From assembly GCA_963721075.1 (NCBI GenBank), contig CAVRHV010000004.1, forward strand, positions 1 through 64,000: 64,000 nt of DNA, read 5' to 3'. Shown in pieces: positions 11,909 to 20,542 of this stretch. How positions within the stretch are numbered: the first letter of the stretch is position 1; the number at the start of each line of letters is the position of its first letter. A program made the position numbers and the translations under genes. This stretch comes from DATFVA01 sp963721075 (GTDB lineage: Bacteria; Bacteroidota; Ignavibacteria; Ignavibacteriales; Ignavibacteriaceae). The notes beneath the pieces are model-generated. The model saw nothing but the letters and a program-made list of their open reading frames with translations, did not search any database and was not told where the DNA came from.

Positions 11909-13050
11909 ATGCTCAAATCTACCGGATTTATTTTCATGTCGCTTCTTTTATTTGTATTTCTTATAAACATTCCTGCTAAAGCCCAGAGCGATACACTTTT
12001 TTATGAGCCTTTTGATGATATGTCAAACTGGACGGCTGCCGGACCTTTGGCCAACAAAACTGGTCGATTGAGAACAGTCAAATTATCGCCGGCGGTTATT
12101 CCGCTCCCGAGGTCCGCTTTACATGGGAATATATTTTTATTGGTGATTCATACCTGCTCGCCTCCCCCGCTTTTACGGGCAGCGCGGGACACAATATGGA
12201 GCTAAAGTTTAAGTACTATGAGGATTGGTGGTCTAATATAGTCTACGTCGGAGTGGCGATAACCGGTGACGCCGGCAGCTCGTATACTTCAATCTGGGAG
12301 CTTCAGGCCGGTGGAAATTCGGGTCCCGAAGAAGTTACCGTTGATTTCACCGGTATCGATAATATGCAGATTGCACTTTACTATACTGGTAATGCTAACG
12401 ATATCGACTTCTGGTATGTCGATGATCTTACTCTGATGGATCTGGATGCTGTGCCTGTAGAACTGTCTTCGTTTACTGCGGCCGTATCCGGCAGCGGTGT
12501 TATCCTTAACTGGTCAACAGCCACCGAGACTAACAATAAAGGATTTGAGGTCGAGCGGCAGTTTGCTGATAATGATTTACGAAACAGCATCGGGAATGAA
12601 TGGAAAAAGATCGGATTTGTTCAGGGTAAGGGAACAACAACAGAACCTGCGGCTTATACTTTTACAGATGATAATGTTAAAAACGGAAAGTACGCTTACC
12701 GCCTGAAACAGATCGATCTGGATGGTTCCTCTGATTATTCGAAACTTGTGGAAGTAGAGGTTAATAAACCATCCGTATTTTCACTTAAACAGAATTATCC
12801 TAATCCGTTTAACCCTTCCACAAAGATCAGTTTCAGTCTCCCTGTTGACGCAAGGGTAAGTTTGGATATCTATAATGTGCTTGGACAAAAAGTCACGACT
12901 TTAATAAATCATAATCTACCGGCCGGTGAACATAATATCACATTCGATGCTTCGGAATTCACAAGCGGAATCTATTTCTATCAGCTGGAAGCTAAAAGCG
13001 GGAACGAAAAGAAATTTTCTTCCGTTAAAAAAATGATCCTGACTAAGTAA
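11909..13050 (+). CDS. Secreted T9SS-sorted protein (one frameshift)
   Basis: It starts at ATG behind CAGGAGAAATC. A signal peptide ends near AKAQ. The region around residues 30-165 resembles a choice-of-anchor/carbohydrate-binding-like beta-sandwich (LFYEPFDDMSNW, FWYVDDLTLM). An Fn3-like stalk beginning VPVELSSF follows, then a type A T9SS C-terminal sorting domain starting LKQNYPNPFNPSTKISFSLP and ending SSVKKMILTK. The frame is lost near 12047, where one base is missing. The restored reading there is GQQNWSIENSQIIAGG, typical of this family. The protein should be exported by Sec, moved over the outer membrane by the SprA translocon and anchored or released at the surface. The substrate or role is unknown. 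The stalk is homologous to that of the deiminase at 61854-63870. Confidence 0.8.
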
Positions 13051-13073
13051 GTCAGAGCCCAATCCTCCTTGAG

Positions 13074-13103
13074 GCCCCGCAAAAAGCCTATGCGGGGCTT
13101 TTT
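13074..13103 (+). terminator. Rho-independent terminator after the T9SS cargo gene
   Basis: The 7-bp perfect stem GCCCCGC/GCGGGGC has an 11-base loop and is followed directly by TTTTTAT. It begins 23 bases after the stop of the upstream gene and closes that transcription unit. Confidence 0.85.
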
Positions 13104-13165
13104 ATATTGTTCCCGGCTTCAGTTAACCTTACTGTCAACCGCGGCCTGACATTGCCGTCGATGCC

Positions 13166-13618
13166 TCACCCCTCTTTTCTGTGCGCAGAAACAGAAATTT
13201 CATACTTATTCGTCAGACTATTAAGAGCGCAGGAAATAGTGCATGTTACTCCGGGCTTTTCCGATTGAAAATGATCTGTATTAAGAGTATCGACTTTAAA
13301 TCCTTCACTTACCATATCAGCCAGGTATCCATCCAGCGCCGCCCTGCATTTTTTTTCCGTATCATATGACTGTATTGCTTCTGCCTGGAATATACCATTT
13401 TCATTAGCTACAAATGACTTACAGGATTCGACCGACTTATAGAAAATCATCACCATCGAGTTATTTGAATCATCTGTGTGAACAGGTTTACCTAGGGATT
13501 TAACAAGATCTGCACGGCTTTTACTGATGTAGTGCTGGATATCAAGCTGGGAAAAGATTTCGGATGAGAATAATAGTACCCCTAGAATTATCTGAAGAAC
13601 CGGAAAATACTTTTTCAT
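13166..13618 (-). CDS. Secreted small protein, possibly BamE/SmpA-like
   Basis: About 150 residues from the ATG at 13618, which has the strong ribosome site GGGGAGGAAG just upstream; an in-frame ATG 13 codons earlier lacks one. An N-terminal hydrophobic signal peptide ends near IFSQ. The segment SRADLVKSLGKPVHTDDS followed by MVMIFYKS resembles the G-x-P ... W/F-Y pattern of BamE/SmpA folds, but the match is weak. Four cysteines lie in the mature part, two of them in TCTISC, which could form disulfides in the periplasm. No informative neighbour shares the strand closely. The function is not assigned. Confidence 0.6.
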   Translation of the reverse strand: MKKYFPVLQIILGVLLFSSEIFSQLDIQHYISKSRADLVKSLGKPVHTDDSNNSMVMIFYKSVESCKSFVANENGIFQAEAIQSYDTEKKCRAALDGYLADMVSEGFKVDTLNTDHFQSEKPGVTCTISCALNSLTNKYEISVSAHRKEG

Positions 13619-13662
13619 TTTGGCTTCCTCCCCAAAATAACTTTGTATATTCTCCAAAAGTT

Positions 13663-13731
13663 CAGCCCCTGCGAGACTGTAGTTAGATGAAACATACTGC
13701 TACAGTACTACAGCCTCTGCGAGGCTGCAAG
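13663..13731. repeat. Pair of 21-bp imperfect direct repeats with a CCTCTGCGAGG hairpin
   Basis: Two copies of a 21-base unit (13663-13683 and 13711-13731) lie 48 bases apart and share CAGCC-CTGCGAG-CTG. The second copy contains the palindrome GCCTC-TGC-GAGGC. The same core in reverse orientation occurs at 29306-29322. A REP-like scattered element is possible. Confidence 0.5.
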
Positions 13732-13733
13732 AA

Positions 13734-13847
13734 TTATGTTAGTAAATATATAAAGTAGCCGATTAAAAGTGGAACAAGAAGCATAATTATTCCTTCAATA
13801 ATCGATTTTAACCCTGATTTCTTCTCTTCTTTCACTGTTTTGTTCAT
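13734..13847 (-). CDS. Single-span membrane microprotein (37 aa)
   Basis: This ORF is too short for ordinary gene calling. It encodes 37 residues: a charged N-terminus (MNKTVKEEKKSGLK) followed by one hydrophobic helix (about residues 15-36) ending YFIYLLT. ATG at 13847 is preceded by AGGAAAAAAT. It follows the second microprotein gene (13867-13980) by 19 bases on the same strand, so the two look like an operon. The layout is typical of small accessory subunits of transporters or oxidases. No large partner gene lies beside it, and no family was recognised. Confidence 0.55.
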   Translation of the reverse strand: MNKTVKEEKKSGLKSIIEGIIMLLVPLLIGYFIYLLT

Positions 13848-13866
13848 ATTTTTTCCTATATGGGAT

Positions 13867-13980
13867 TTATTCTTTTTTTTCTTTTCGTTCTGAAGCAAAC
13901 ACTCTTATGAAGCAGAAAACTGTTAGATATATTATTATCCCCCAGGCACCGATTAAAAAAATCCATCCGCTAAGTTCCAT
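13867..13980 (-). CDS. Single-span membrane microprotein (37 aa)
   Basis: This ORF is too short for ordinary gene calling. It has 37 residues: a short N-terminus (MELSG), a strongly hydrophobic helix from WIFLIGAWG to about residue 28, and a very basic/acidic tail (SERKEKKE). The ribosome site AAGGAAGG lies at good distance from ATG 13980. The topology (N-out, charged cytoplasmic tail) resembles MetS-like small subunits of sodium symporters or CcoS-type proteins, but this is only a resemblance. It is the first gene of a two-microprotein unit with 13734-13847. Confidence 0.6.
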   Translation of the reverse strand: MELSGWIFLIGAWGIIIYLTVFCFIRVFASERKEKKE

Positions 13981-14154
13981 TATTCCTTCCTTATACTTAA
14001 TGACTGAAAATATTTACTGTTTTTTTCAAACGGTACTTTCCGTTCTACGTTTAGCGGTGGCAACCCGCTTCACAGGATAACGCGAAAAATCCGCTTCATA
14101 ATCATCTGGTCGTAAACGTTTAATGTTAAATACCTGTCGTGAAGGCAGGCGGGG

Positions 14155-14640
14155 TCAAACTAAAGGCGGCGGCCGGGGATGGTCGGTTGAAAGATTGATT
14201 TCAGTAATGATGGGAATATCATACGGAAGAATAAAATGATAATTTCCTGATGGTTTTGGGAAGTGTATTCCTTTTGCCCCAGATATTTGACAGAATACAA
14301 AAATCGCGAATCATTATCTCCCGAATACCTTGGCTTTTTATTCTCTTCAATTCCGTTAAAGTATGATGAAGCTGCCTGCGAACTAAGAAGATATGGTTCA
14401 TCCTGCACTGAAATATCGTAACTGACTTTCTGCACCGACAAAAAAGATGAAAGTGACCAGGCAGAAAACCAGCACAGGAAGAATATCCTTGCCGAATGGA
14501 ATAATATATTCTGGTTTGGTTTCAAAGTGGATAAAAGTATCTGAGGGAACATATTTAAGATTTTGTACAGAGTCAATAAGCTATTTCCGCATCACATTGC
14601 TGCTGTCTGCGAAAAGTACCACATTATTATTACTGGTCAA
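14155..14640 (-). pseudogene. Decayed or heavily frameshifted small membrane protein gene
   Basis: No single frame makes a convincing protein, but pieces do. One minus-strand frame gives a membrane helix (ILPVLVFCLVTFIFFVGA) after a soluble stretch. Another gives a middle part ending SVKYLG. A third, reached by adding one G in the G4 run near 14279, gives AKGIHFPKPSGNYHFILPYD and a proline-rich end HPRPPPLV with stop at 14155-14157. The proline-rich end recalls the C-termini of the two small proteins that precede the TonB receptors (17072-17611 and 30978-31508). It may be a third, degraded relative, or an unrelated gene damaged by sequencing errors. Confidence 0.35.
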
Positions 14641-14645
14641 CAAGC

Positions 14646-14711
14646 ATCTGAATACGTTCTGAAAACGTTCTGAATACGCTCTGAATACGCTCTGAATACG
14701 ATGTGAATACG
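14646..14711. repeat. Six tandem copies of an 11-bp repeat
   Basis: Six consecutive 11-base units with consensus NTCTGAATACG fill 14646-14711 exactly. Units 4 and 5 are identical; the others differ at one to three positions. The period is one helical turn and not a multiple of three, so it is not obviously a coding repeat. The 14577-14916 stretch otherwise contains only the hairpin at 14870-14895. Confidence 0.85.
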
Positions 14712-14869
14712 CTATTCAAAGCATTATATGACTGTAGTGAGATTGACTGCGGGTCAATTCTTAAAAATATTCAAGGGGTGTTTTGATAGGCCTATGGGAA
14801 TAGACTGGTCTGCAGCCTGGAGATGGTATATCAGGAATCAGTAGAAGAAGCTGTCGGCTGGAATAATTA

Positions 14870-14895
14870 GTGCCGTCGGCCGAAGCCGGCGGCAC
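14870..14895 (-). terminator. GC-rich hairpin downstream of the TonB receptor
   Basis: GTGCCGTCGGC and GCCGGCGGCAC form an 11-bp stem with one mismatch and a CGAA tetraloop. It lies 21 bases after the receptor stop on the minus strand. The sequence after it (TAATTATT) is only weakly T-rich, so termination is plausible but not certain. Confidence 0.5.
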
Positions 14896-14916
14896 ATAAG
14901 AATATTTACAAAATAA

Positions 14917-17020
14917 CTACAATCCTATCCTGACTGTACCGAAGAACTCCCTTCCTGCTCCGGGCTGGTATGCATTTCCACCGGGATCAGGTTCTGTGAA
15001 TGCAACATATTTCTGGTCGCCGAGATTTCTTCCCTGCAGGATGATCTCAGCATTAAGTCCTGAAAGGGTTAAAGTATAGCCTATCCTTGCTCCTATAAGA
15101 GTATAACCTGCAGCCGCTTCACTCTCGATATTTGCACCGTCAATATAGGTCTTGCTCTGGGTTTCCGTATTTATCCCGACAAAGAAATTATACGGCAGAT
15201 GATACTCCGCATCAATGTATAACTGATGCATAGGCGAGTTAGGCAGGTAGCTGCCGTCTTTAATATATTTGATGATTGAAGGGTCATCCATCATTATCCT
15301 GATCGGTTCGGTGTTTGTATACTTGAAGTGAGAATATGTATACGCAGCCTGTATGATAAGGTCCCTGGTCGGCGTATACTTCGAGTAAAGCTCAAGGCCA
15401 ATCCTCTCACTGGAGCCGACGTTCCTATAAAAAGTTTCCTGGTTACGCAGCGGATCGGTAATGCGGTAACGGTCAAAGTCATTTTCCGTAACCAGGTAGA
15501 ATCCCGTGACATCATAATAAATAGAGTTGAGAGCGTATCCCCTGAACCCAATCTCATAGTCATTCGACGTGGCAGGAACCAGGTGAGTATTAAATCCGCC
15601 GAAGTTATCAGGATTTTGTGCGAGTTCTTCGGTTGCCGGAGGAAGGAATCCCTGTCCCCAATCCGCATATACATTCAGTTCTTCCATGAACGAATAACTG
15701 ATACCGGCTTTACCGGTTGTGGCTGAGAAATCGGCTGTTCCCGATGCATCGTAATTTTCCTGCAGCAGATCCTTTAGTTCGTTATGGATCTTATCGTACC
15801 GCAAGCTCAGGAAAATATTCGTTTTTTCACCTAGAGATATATTATCCAGCAGGAATAAACCGACGCCCCGCTGATCGATCTCTTCATTTGATAATATATC
15901 CGTACCCGGTACCGAGTAATTATTAGCAACGCGGTGTTCCTTAATGTTCTGCCATTGAAGGTCGGCACCGGCACTTACTTTATTTCTGAAGAAGTCGTTT
16001 TTCTTTCCGTAGCCATAAGAATACTGCAGCGACGTTCCGGGAGTAAGGTACGTCCTGTAATTAAAAGTATGGTTGTTAGCTTCAGTAAATAAAGTTCTCT
16101 TATTGTATACGTTGAACTGAATTTCGTGCTGGTCAAATACCATCAATCCTGTTAAGCCTGCTGTGTTACGTTCGGTCTGCAGGTACTCGTTAAACGGAAC
16201 TGCATCCGGATTAGCCTGTTTTGGATCCTCATTATACTGCTGAAGGTTTATTCCCTCAGGATTTTCATGATAATAATTAACGTATTCCAGGATCGGTGTA
16301 AGCTTTAGATTGCTGTTTGGGATATAAGATGCCCTGGCGTAAACATTATTTCCCCAGAAGTGGGTGTGAACGCGGTAGCCGTCACCCATCGTCCTTCCGA
16401 GCGATATTCTGTAATCGATATCTTTCGCACGTCCGCCGAACTGACCATAACCTTTCCAGAAATTATTCGACCCGTAAATACCGCCGGCTCTCACCAAATA
16501 TTGGCTTATCGGGGGAATTCTTGCTTATGACATTTACTATGCCTCCTGTTGCGCTTCCACCGTATAACGAAGCAGCAGGACCGCGGAGAACTTCGATTCG
16601 GGAAATATTTGTCATATCTATATCGAAGAAATCGGGAGCAAATCCTGTTGGATCATTTATGGGAAGTTCGTCCATCAGTATTTTGATTCCCCTGATTCCC
16701 CTCTCGGTGAGGATTCCTATACCGCGGATTGACAAATGAAGTCGGTTTCCGTTTGCCTGATTATCTATCTTAACTCCCGGAACTATCTTAAGAGCTTCAT
16801 CAATGGAGACAGATCTCGGGATAGTACTCAGGAAACTCTGGTCTACAACCGTAGTAGCGAATGTTATCTGCTTTAAGGGGAGATTTAATCTGGGGGCTGT
16901 AACTACAACCTCCTGGGGAAGCTGGTAGTTTATTGTATCGGCAGCAGGGCTTTGCTGCTGGGCGGAAGTATATACTGCACAGGAAAGACAGAATGACAGT
17001 AATAGTATTATTCTCTTCAT
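14917..17020 (-). CDS. TonB-dependent outer-membrane receptor (one frameshift)
   Basis: About 700 residues after correction. The signal peptide ends near TSAQ. A short TonB-box-like region precedes QEVVVTAPR, and the plug domain has IRGIGILTERGIRG and VLRGPAASLYGGSATGG. A 22-strand barrel ends with an aromatic/hydrophobic strand (FGTVRIGL). The frame is lost near 16497, where the C-terminal reading frame takes over at VRAGGIYGSNNF. The plug most resembles FecA-like receptors for ferric chelates or metals, but the ligand is not determinable. ATG 17020 follows CAGGTAA. It lies 51 bases behind the small membrane protein gene at 17072-17611 and is probably co-transcribed with it. Confidence 0.88.
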
Positions 17021-17071
17021 TTTATTACCTGAATAAATTGTTAATGGTATTTATAAAAGGATTACAACAAT

Positions 17072-17611
17072 TCAGGCTGTCTTTGGAGGGGGCGAAGGTA
17101 TTTCTGTTATGTAGTTAGGAATGTTTATCCGTAAATCGGATGAAAATTTCTGCTTCCCTTCCGGACCACTTAGCCGGAAAGGTTTAAAGCATAATGCCTG
17201 CGATATTAGGTTCAGCAGGCTGGTTCTGTATTTCGGGTTATTGAGCTTTCCGTTTGCGAGATCATTCAGTTCGTTGTTAAATGCGGCGACTACCTTCGCT
17301 TCGCTGACATCATTTAAACAATACAAAATGATCTCCCCATCATTATTAACAGTTTTGACGATATCATACATCTGGCCGTTGTATTCAAATTCGTGAGCGT
17401 CTTTCCACAAAAATCCGCCGCCGTTACGGTACAGAAGCTCACCTCTTAACCTGAATTTCACAATATCATCAGATGAATAATTACCTTCCTGCAGACTCCG
17501 GAACATCTGAGCTTTGGCGGAGAGCTGAGCCTGATAGAAAATGAGGATAAATCCCCCTGAGTTTACGCAAAGTAATAAGATGAGTAATATGGATATCCAC
17601 TTTTTCAACAT
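17072..17611 (-). CDS. Small membrane protein preceding a TonB receptor (paralog of 30978-31508)
   Basis: 179 residues: one N-terminal helix (about residues 5-27), then a soluble periplasmic-type domain, ending in a proline-rich tail (ITEIPSPPPKTA). It aligns with the 176-residue protein at 30978-31508, for example HEFEYNGQMYDIV with DEFRFEGKLFDVI, and both have a conserved YC a few residues later (ILYCLND, VYVYCVYDE) and a second Cys before the tail. Both genes sit directly upstream of a TonB receptor on the same strand. Layout and PP-rich end recall the HYC_CC_PP-type proteins found before Bacteroidota metal receptors, but the motifs differ. The function is unknown; an accessory role in metal or chelate uptake is inferred. 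Confidence 0.7.
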   Translation of the reverse strand: MLKKWISILLILLLCVNSGGFILIFYQAQLSAKAQMFRSLQEGNYSSDDIVKFRLRGELLYRNGGGFLWKDAHEFEYNGQMYDIVKTVNNDGEIILYCLNDVSEAKVVAAFNNELNDLANGKLNNPKYRTSLLNLISQALCFKPFRLSGPEGKQKFSSDLRINIPNYITEIPSPPPKTA

Positions 17612-17631
17612 AAAATCTTATTTGTGCATAA

Positions 17632-17639
17632 CAAAGATA
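17632..17639 (-). promoter_or_regulatory. TAnnTTTG promoter element for the small protein/TonB receptor unit
   Basis: TATCTTTG on the minus strand matches the Bacteroidota -7 element TAnnTTTG, 20 bases before ATG 17611. The rest of 17640-17903 is AT-rich, and I see no gene in it. It holds two copies of TTGTCATTC near 17870-17890, just before the PIG-L gene. Confidence 0.5.
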
Positions 17640-17909
17640 AATAAAGCAAACAATTAATACAGAATATTATATTTATACCATGGCGTTTTCCCCTTAACCT
17701 TTGCTTTATGTCCCGGTTCTGTTTTCTGCTTTATGCTATCGTGCTTTGCGCCATATTCTCTAATCATAAATCCATTGGAAATTTCTATATTTAGTTGTAT
17801 TATCTCATCCATCCGGAATAAGAATTAGTAATGAATGGCCTTTGGAGGATAGTGATATTTTTCATTTGTCATTCGTCGCTTGTCATTCTATGTATAACTT
17901 CAGGTGAAT

Positions 17910-20408
17910 ATGAATGAACTATTAAAGAAAATATTAGTTTTATGGGTTGTACTCCTTATAGCCTGCCCTTTTCTTCAGGCTCAGCCGGTCAAACAGCCCG
18001 ACGCCGCAGAATTAGAACTTGCAATCAAAAAGCTTAACGTACTTGGGAGTGTTCTTTATGTAGCCGCACACCCCGATGATGAGAATACAGCTGCGCTGGC
18101 GTATTTTGAATCGGGCAGACTGCTGAGGGCAGGTTACTGTGCGATGAATCGCGGGAGCGGAGGACAAAATCTTATTGGTAATGAACAGGCAGATGCACTC
18201 GGAGTGATAAGAACACAGGAACTACTGGCCGCCAGAAGAATAGACGGCGCAGAACAGTTTTTTACACGTGCCCTGGATTTCGGCTATTCAAAAAATCCCG
18301 AGGAAACATTTAGTATATGGGGCAAACAGAAAATTCTTTCGGATGTGGTATGGATAATCAGGAAATTTCGTCCCGATGTTATTATAACACGATTCCCGGG
18401 AACGGGTGAAGGAGGACATGGACATCATACAGCCTCTGCTCTGCTGGCTGAAGAAGCATTCAAACTTTCCGGTGATCCAAACAGTTTTCCGGAACAGTTA
18501 AAATATGTGAAGACCTGGCAGGCAAAACGACTTTACTATAATGTTATGCCATGGAGAAAAAGCGCCGTAAATGAATCGAATGATATAAAAATAGACCTTG
18601 GAGCTTACAATCCCCTGCTCGGTGAATCTTATACTGAAATAGCGGCAGAGAGCAGGAGTATGCATAAGAGTCAGGGTTTCGGCGTGTCGGCAAGACGCGG
18701 TGAACAGATCAACTATTTCCAGTATATGGAAGGAGACACGGCAAAATCTGATTTATTCGAGGATATCGACCTGACCTGGAACCGGGTTAAAGGAAGCGGC
18801 AAAGTTTCGTCGTTACTTAAAGAGGTTGAAAAGGAATATGATCCTGAGAATCCGGCCGCGAGTCTGCCCAAACTGATTCAGGCTTACAGCGAGCTCAGTA
18901 AGCTGAGCGATGATTACTGGGTTCCCTTAAAGAAAAAAGAACTGCTTGAGGTAATAAGAGGTGCCGCAGGGTTATGGCTGGAGGCTGATGCAGAAGACTA
19001 TTCATACATTCCCGGTGACAAAGTGAAAGTTACCGCATCGGTTGTCAACCGGTCGGGTTACCCCATAAAATTAAAAAGCGTGTCTGTTTCTTATCAATCT
19101 GCACCTGACGAAGTAAACCGGATACTTAATGAAAATGAAATACTTAAGTATGATGAAACTTCTGTTCTTCCGGCTGATATCTCAATTACCCAGCCGTACT
19201 GGCTTATGAAACCTCACGGCAAAGGATCCTACACAGTTGATGATCAGCAGATGATCGGGAAAGCTTCAAATGATCCCCCGCTTACTGCTGAGTTTACTCT
19301 AACGGCAGGCACTACAGAGCTTAAAATGGAGGTTCCTGTCTTTTACCATTGGACCGACCCGGTGCACGGAGAGGAATACAGACCGATAGAAATTACTCCA
19401 CCTGTATCCATAAATCTTTCTGATAATATTTACCTCTTTACTAATAACAATGCTGAACCGGTTAATGTTAAATTGAAAAGCAATACAGATAATGCACACG
19501 GCAGACTTCGGCTGGAAGTGCCTGATGGATGGAAAGTTCAGCCCGCATCATATGAATACTCGATCGCAGAGAAAAATAAAGAGAGGAGCTACTCTTTTAA
19601 CGTAACTCCGCCTGAAGGTCAGACAGAATCAACACTGCAGGCTGTTGCTGAAGAGGACGGGAAAGTAATAACCCGCGGAATAGTTACAATAGACTATCCG
19701 CATATACCGATACAGACATTATTCCCGCCTGCACAGGCTAAACTGCTGCGGCTTAATATAAACAAGACCGTCAATAATATCGGGTACATAATGGGTTCGG
19801 GTGATATGATTCCTGAATACCTGAGACAGCTGGGATATAGTGTCAGGCTGCTGTCTGATGCAGAGCTTGATACTGCCGATCTTTCAGCTTTCGATGCAAT
19901 TGTAACAGGAATAAGAGCCTACAATACAAGAGAAAGACTTGTTCAGGATCAGCCTCGGCTTATGAATTATGTAAAAAACGGCGGGACACTGGTTGAACAG
20001 TATAATACAACAGCAAACCTGGAGATTGATAATATCGGGCCTTATCCTTTTTCACTTTCTCACGACAGAATTACGGTTGAAGAAGCTCCAATAACTTTTG
20101 TAAACCCGCAGCTGACTGTATTGAACTATCCAAACAAAATAACAGAGGATGACTTTAAAGGGTGGGTTCAGGAAAGAGGACTTTACTTTGCGGATAAATG
20201 GGATTCCCGGTACCAGGTGGTACTTTCGGGAAATGATCCCGGTGAGCAGCCCCTTGACGGCGGGATGCTCTATACAGATTATGGAAAAGGTGTGTTTATC
20301 TATTCGGGATACTCGTGGTTCAGACAGATTCCTGCAGGAGTTCCCGGTGCATTCAGATTTTTTGTTAATATGATATCGGCAAAACAAAATGTCTCACAAG
20401 CAAACTGA
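17910..20408 (+). CDS. PIG-L family deacetylase with C-terminal ThuA/GATase-like domain
   Basis: About 832 residues with a signal peptide (ends near LQAQ). The PIG-L/LmbE deacetylase domain (about 45-260) shows the zinc motif AHPDDE and the second motif GGHGHHTAS. These enzymes remove N-acetyl groups from GlcNAc-containing or related substrates. Beta-rich regions follow (about 340-590), then a Rossmann-like segment (about 620-830) with IVTGIRAYN and NGGTLVEQYN, similar to ThuA/glutamine-amidotransferase-like folds. An alternative GTG start is two codons upstream. The stop overlaps the next start (TGATG), and a symporter follows, suggesting uptake of the deacetylated product or a related solute. 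Confidence 0.85.
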   Translation: MNELLKKILVLWVVLLIACPFLQAQPVKQPDAAELELAIKKLNVLGSVLYVAAHPDDENTAALAYFESGRLLRAGYCAMNRGSGGQNLIGNEQADALGVIRTQELLAARRIDGAEQFFTRALDFGYSKNPEETFSIWGKQKILSDVVWIIRKFRPDVIITRFPGTGEGGHGHHTASALLAEEAFKLSGDPNSFPEQLKYVKTWQAKRLYYNVMPWRKSAVNESNDIKIDLGAYNPLLGESYTEIAAESRSMHKSQGFGVSARRGEQINYFQYMEGDTAKSDLFEDIDLTWNRVKGSGKVSSLLKEVEKEYDPENPAASLPKLIQAYSELSKLSDDYWVPLKKKELLEVIRGAAGLWLEADAEDYSYIPGDKVKVTASVVNRSGYPIKLKSVSVSYQSAPDEVNRILNENEILKYDETSVLPADISITQPYWLMKPHGKGSYTVDDQQMIGKASNDPPLTAEFTLTAGTTELKMEVPVFYHWTDPVHGEEYRPIEITPPVSINLSDNIYLFTNNNAEPVNVKLKSNTDNAHGRLRLEVPDGWKVQPASYEYSIAEKNKERSYSFNVTPPEGQTESTLQAVAEEDGKVITRGIVTIDYPHIPIQTLFPPAQAKLLRLNINKTVNNIGYIMGSGDMIPEYLRQLGYSVRLLSDAELDTADLSAFDAIVTGIRAYNTRERLVQDQPRLMNYVKNGGTLVEQYNTTANLEIDNIGPYPFSLSHDRITVEEAPITFVNPQLTVLNYPNKITEDDFKGWVQERGLYFADKWDSRYQVVLSGNDPGEQPLDGGMLYTDYGKGVFIYSGYSWFRQIPAGVPGAFRFFVNMISAKQNVSQAN

Positions 20409-20542
20409 TGAAAGAAATAAAGGCAGATGCTGAAGAGAAACCACCAATGTTTAAAACGTGGAACAGAGTTTACGCGCTGGTTTTTCTTAATCTTGTTATA
20501 CTGATCATTTTCTTTTACATATTTACAAAGGTTTTTGAGTGA
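20408..20542 (+). CDS. Membrane microprotein (44 aa) between deacetylase and symporter
   Basis: This short ORF encodes 44 residues: a polar N-terminus (MKEIKADAEEKPP) followed by one long hydrophobic helix (about 21-42, VYALVFLNLVILIIFFYIF). Its ATG overlaps the PIG-L stop (TGATG), and its own stop overlaps the GTG start of the symporter (GTGA), so all three genes should be translationally coupled. A small subunit that stabilises or modulates the symporter is a reasonable inference. No family was recognised. Confidence 0.7.
   Translation: MKEIKADAEEKPPMFKTWNRVYALVFLNLVILIIFFYIFTKVFE

Noticed and set aside
14646..14711. Possible CRISPR-like array
   Set aside because: Units are 11 bp and contiguous, with no spacers and no cas genes.
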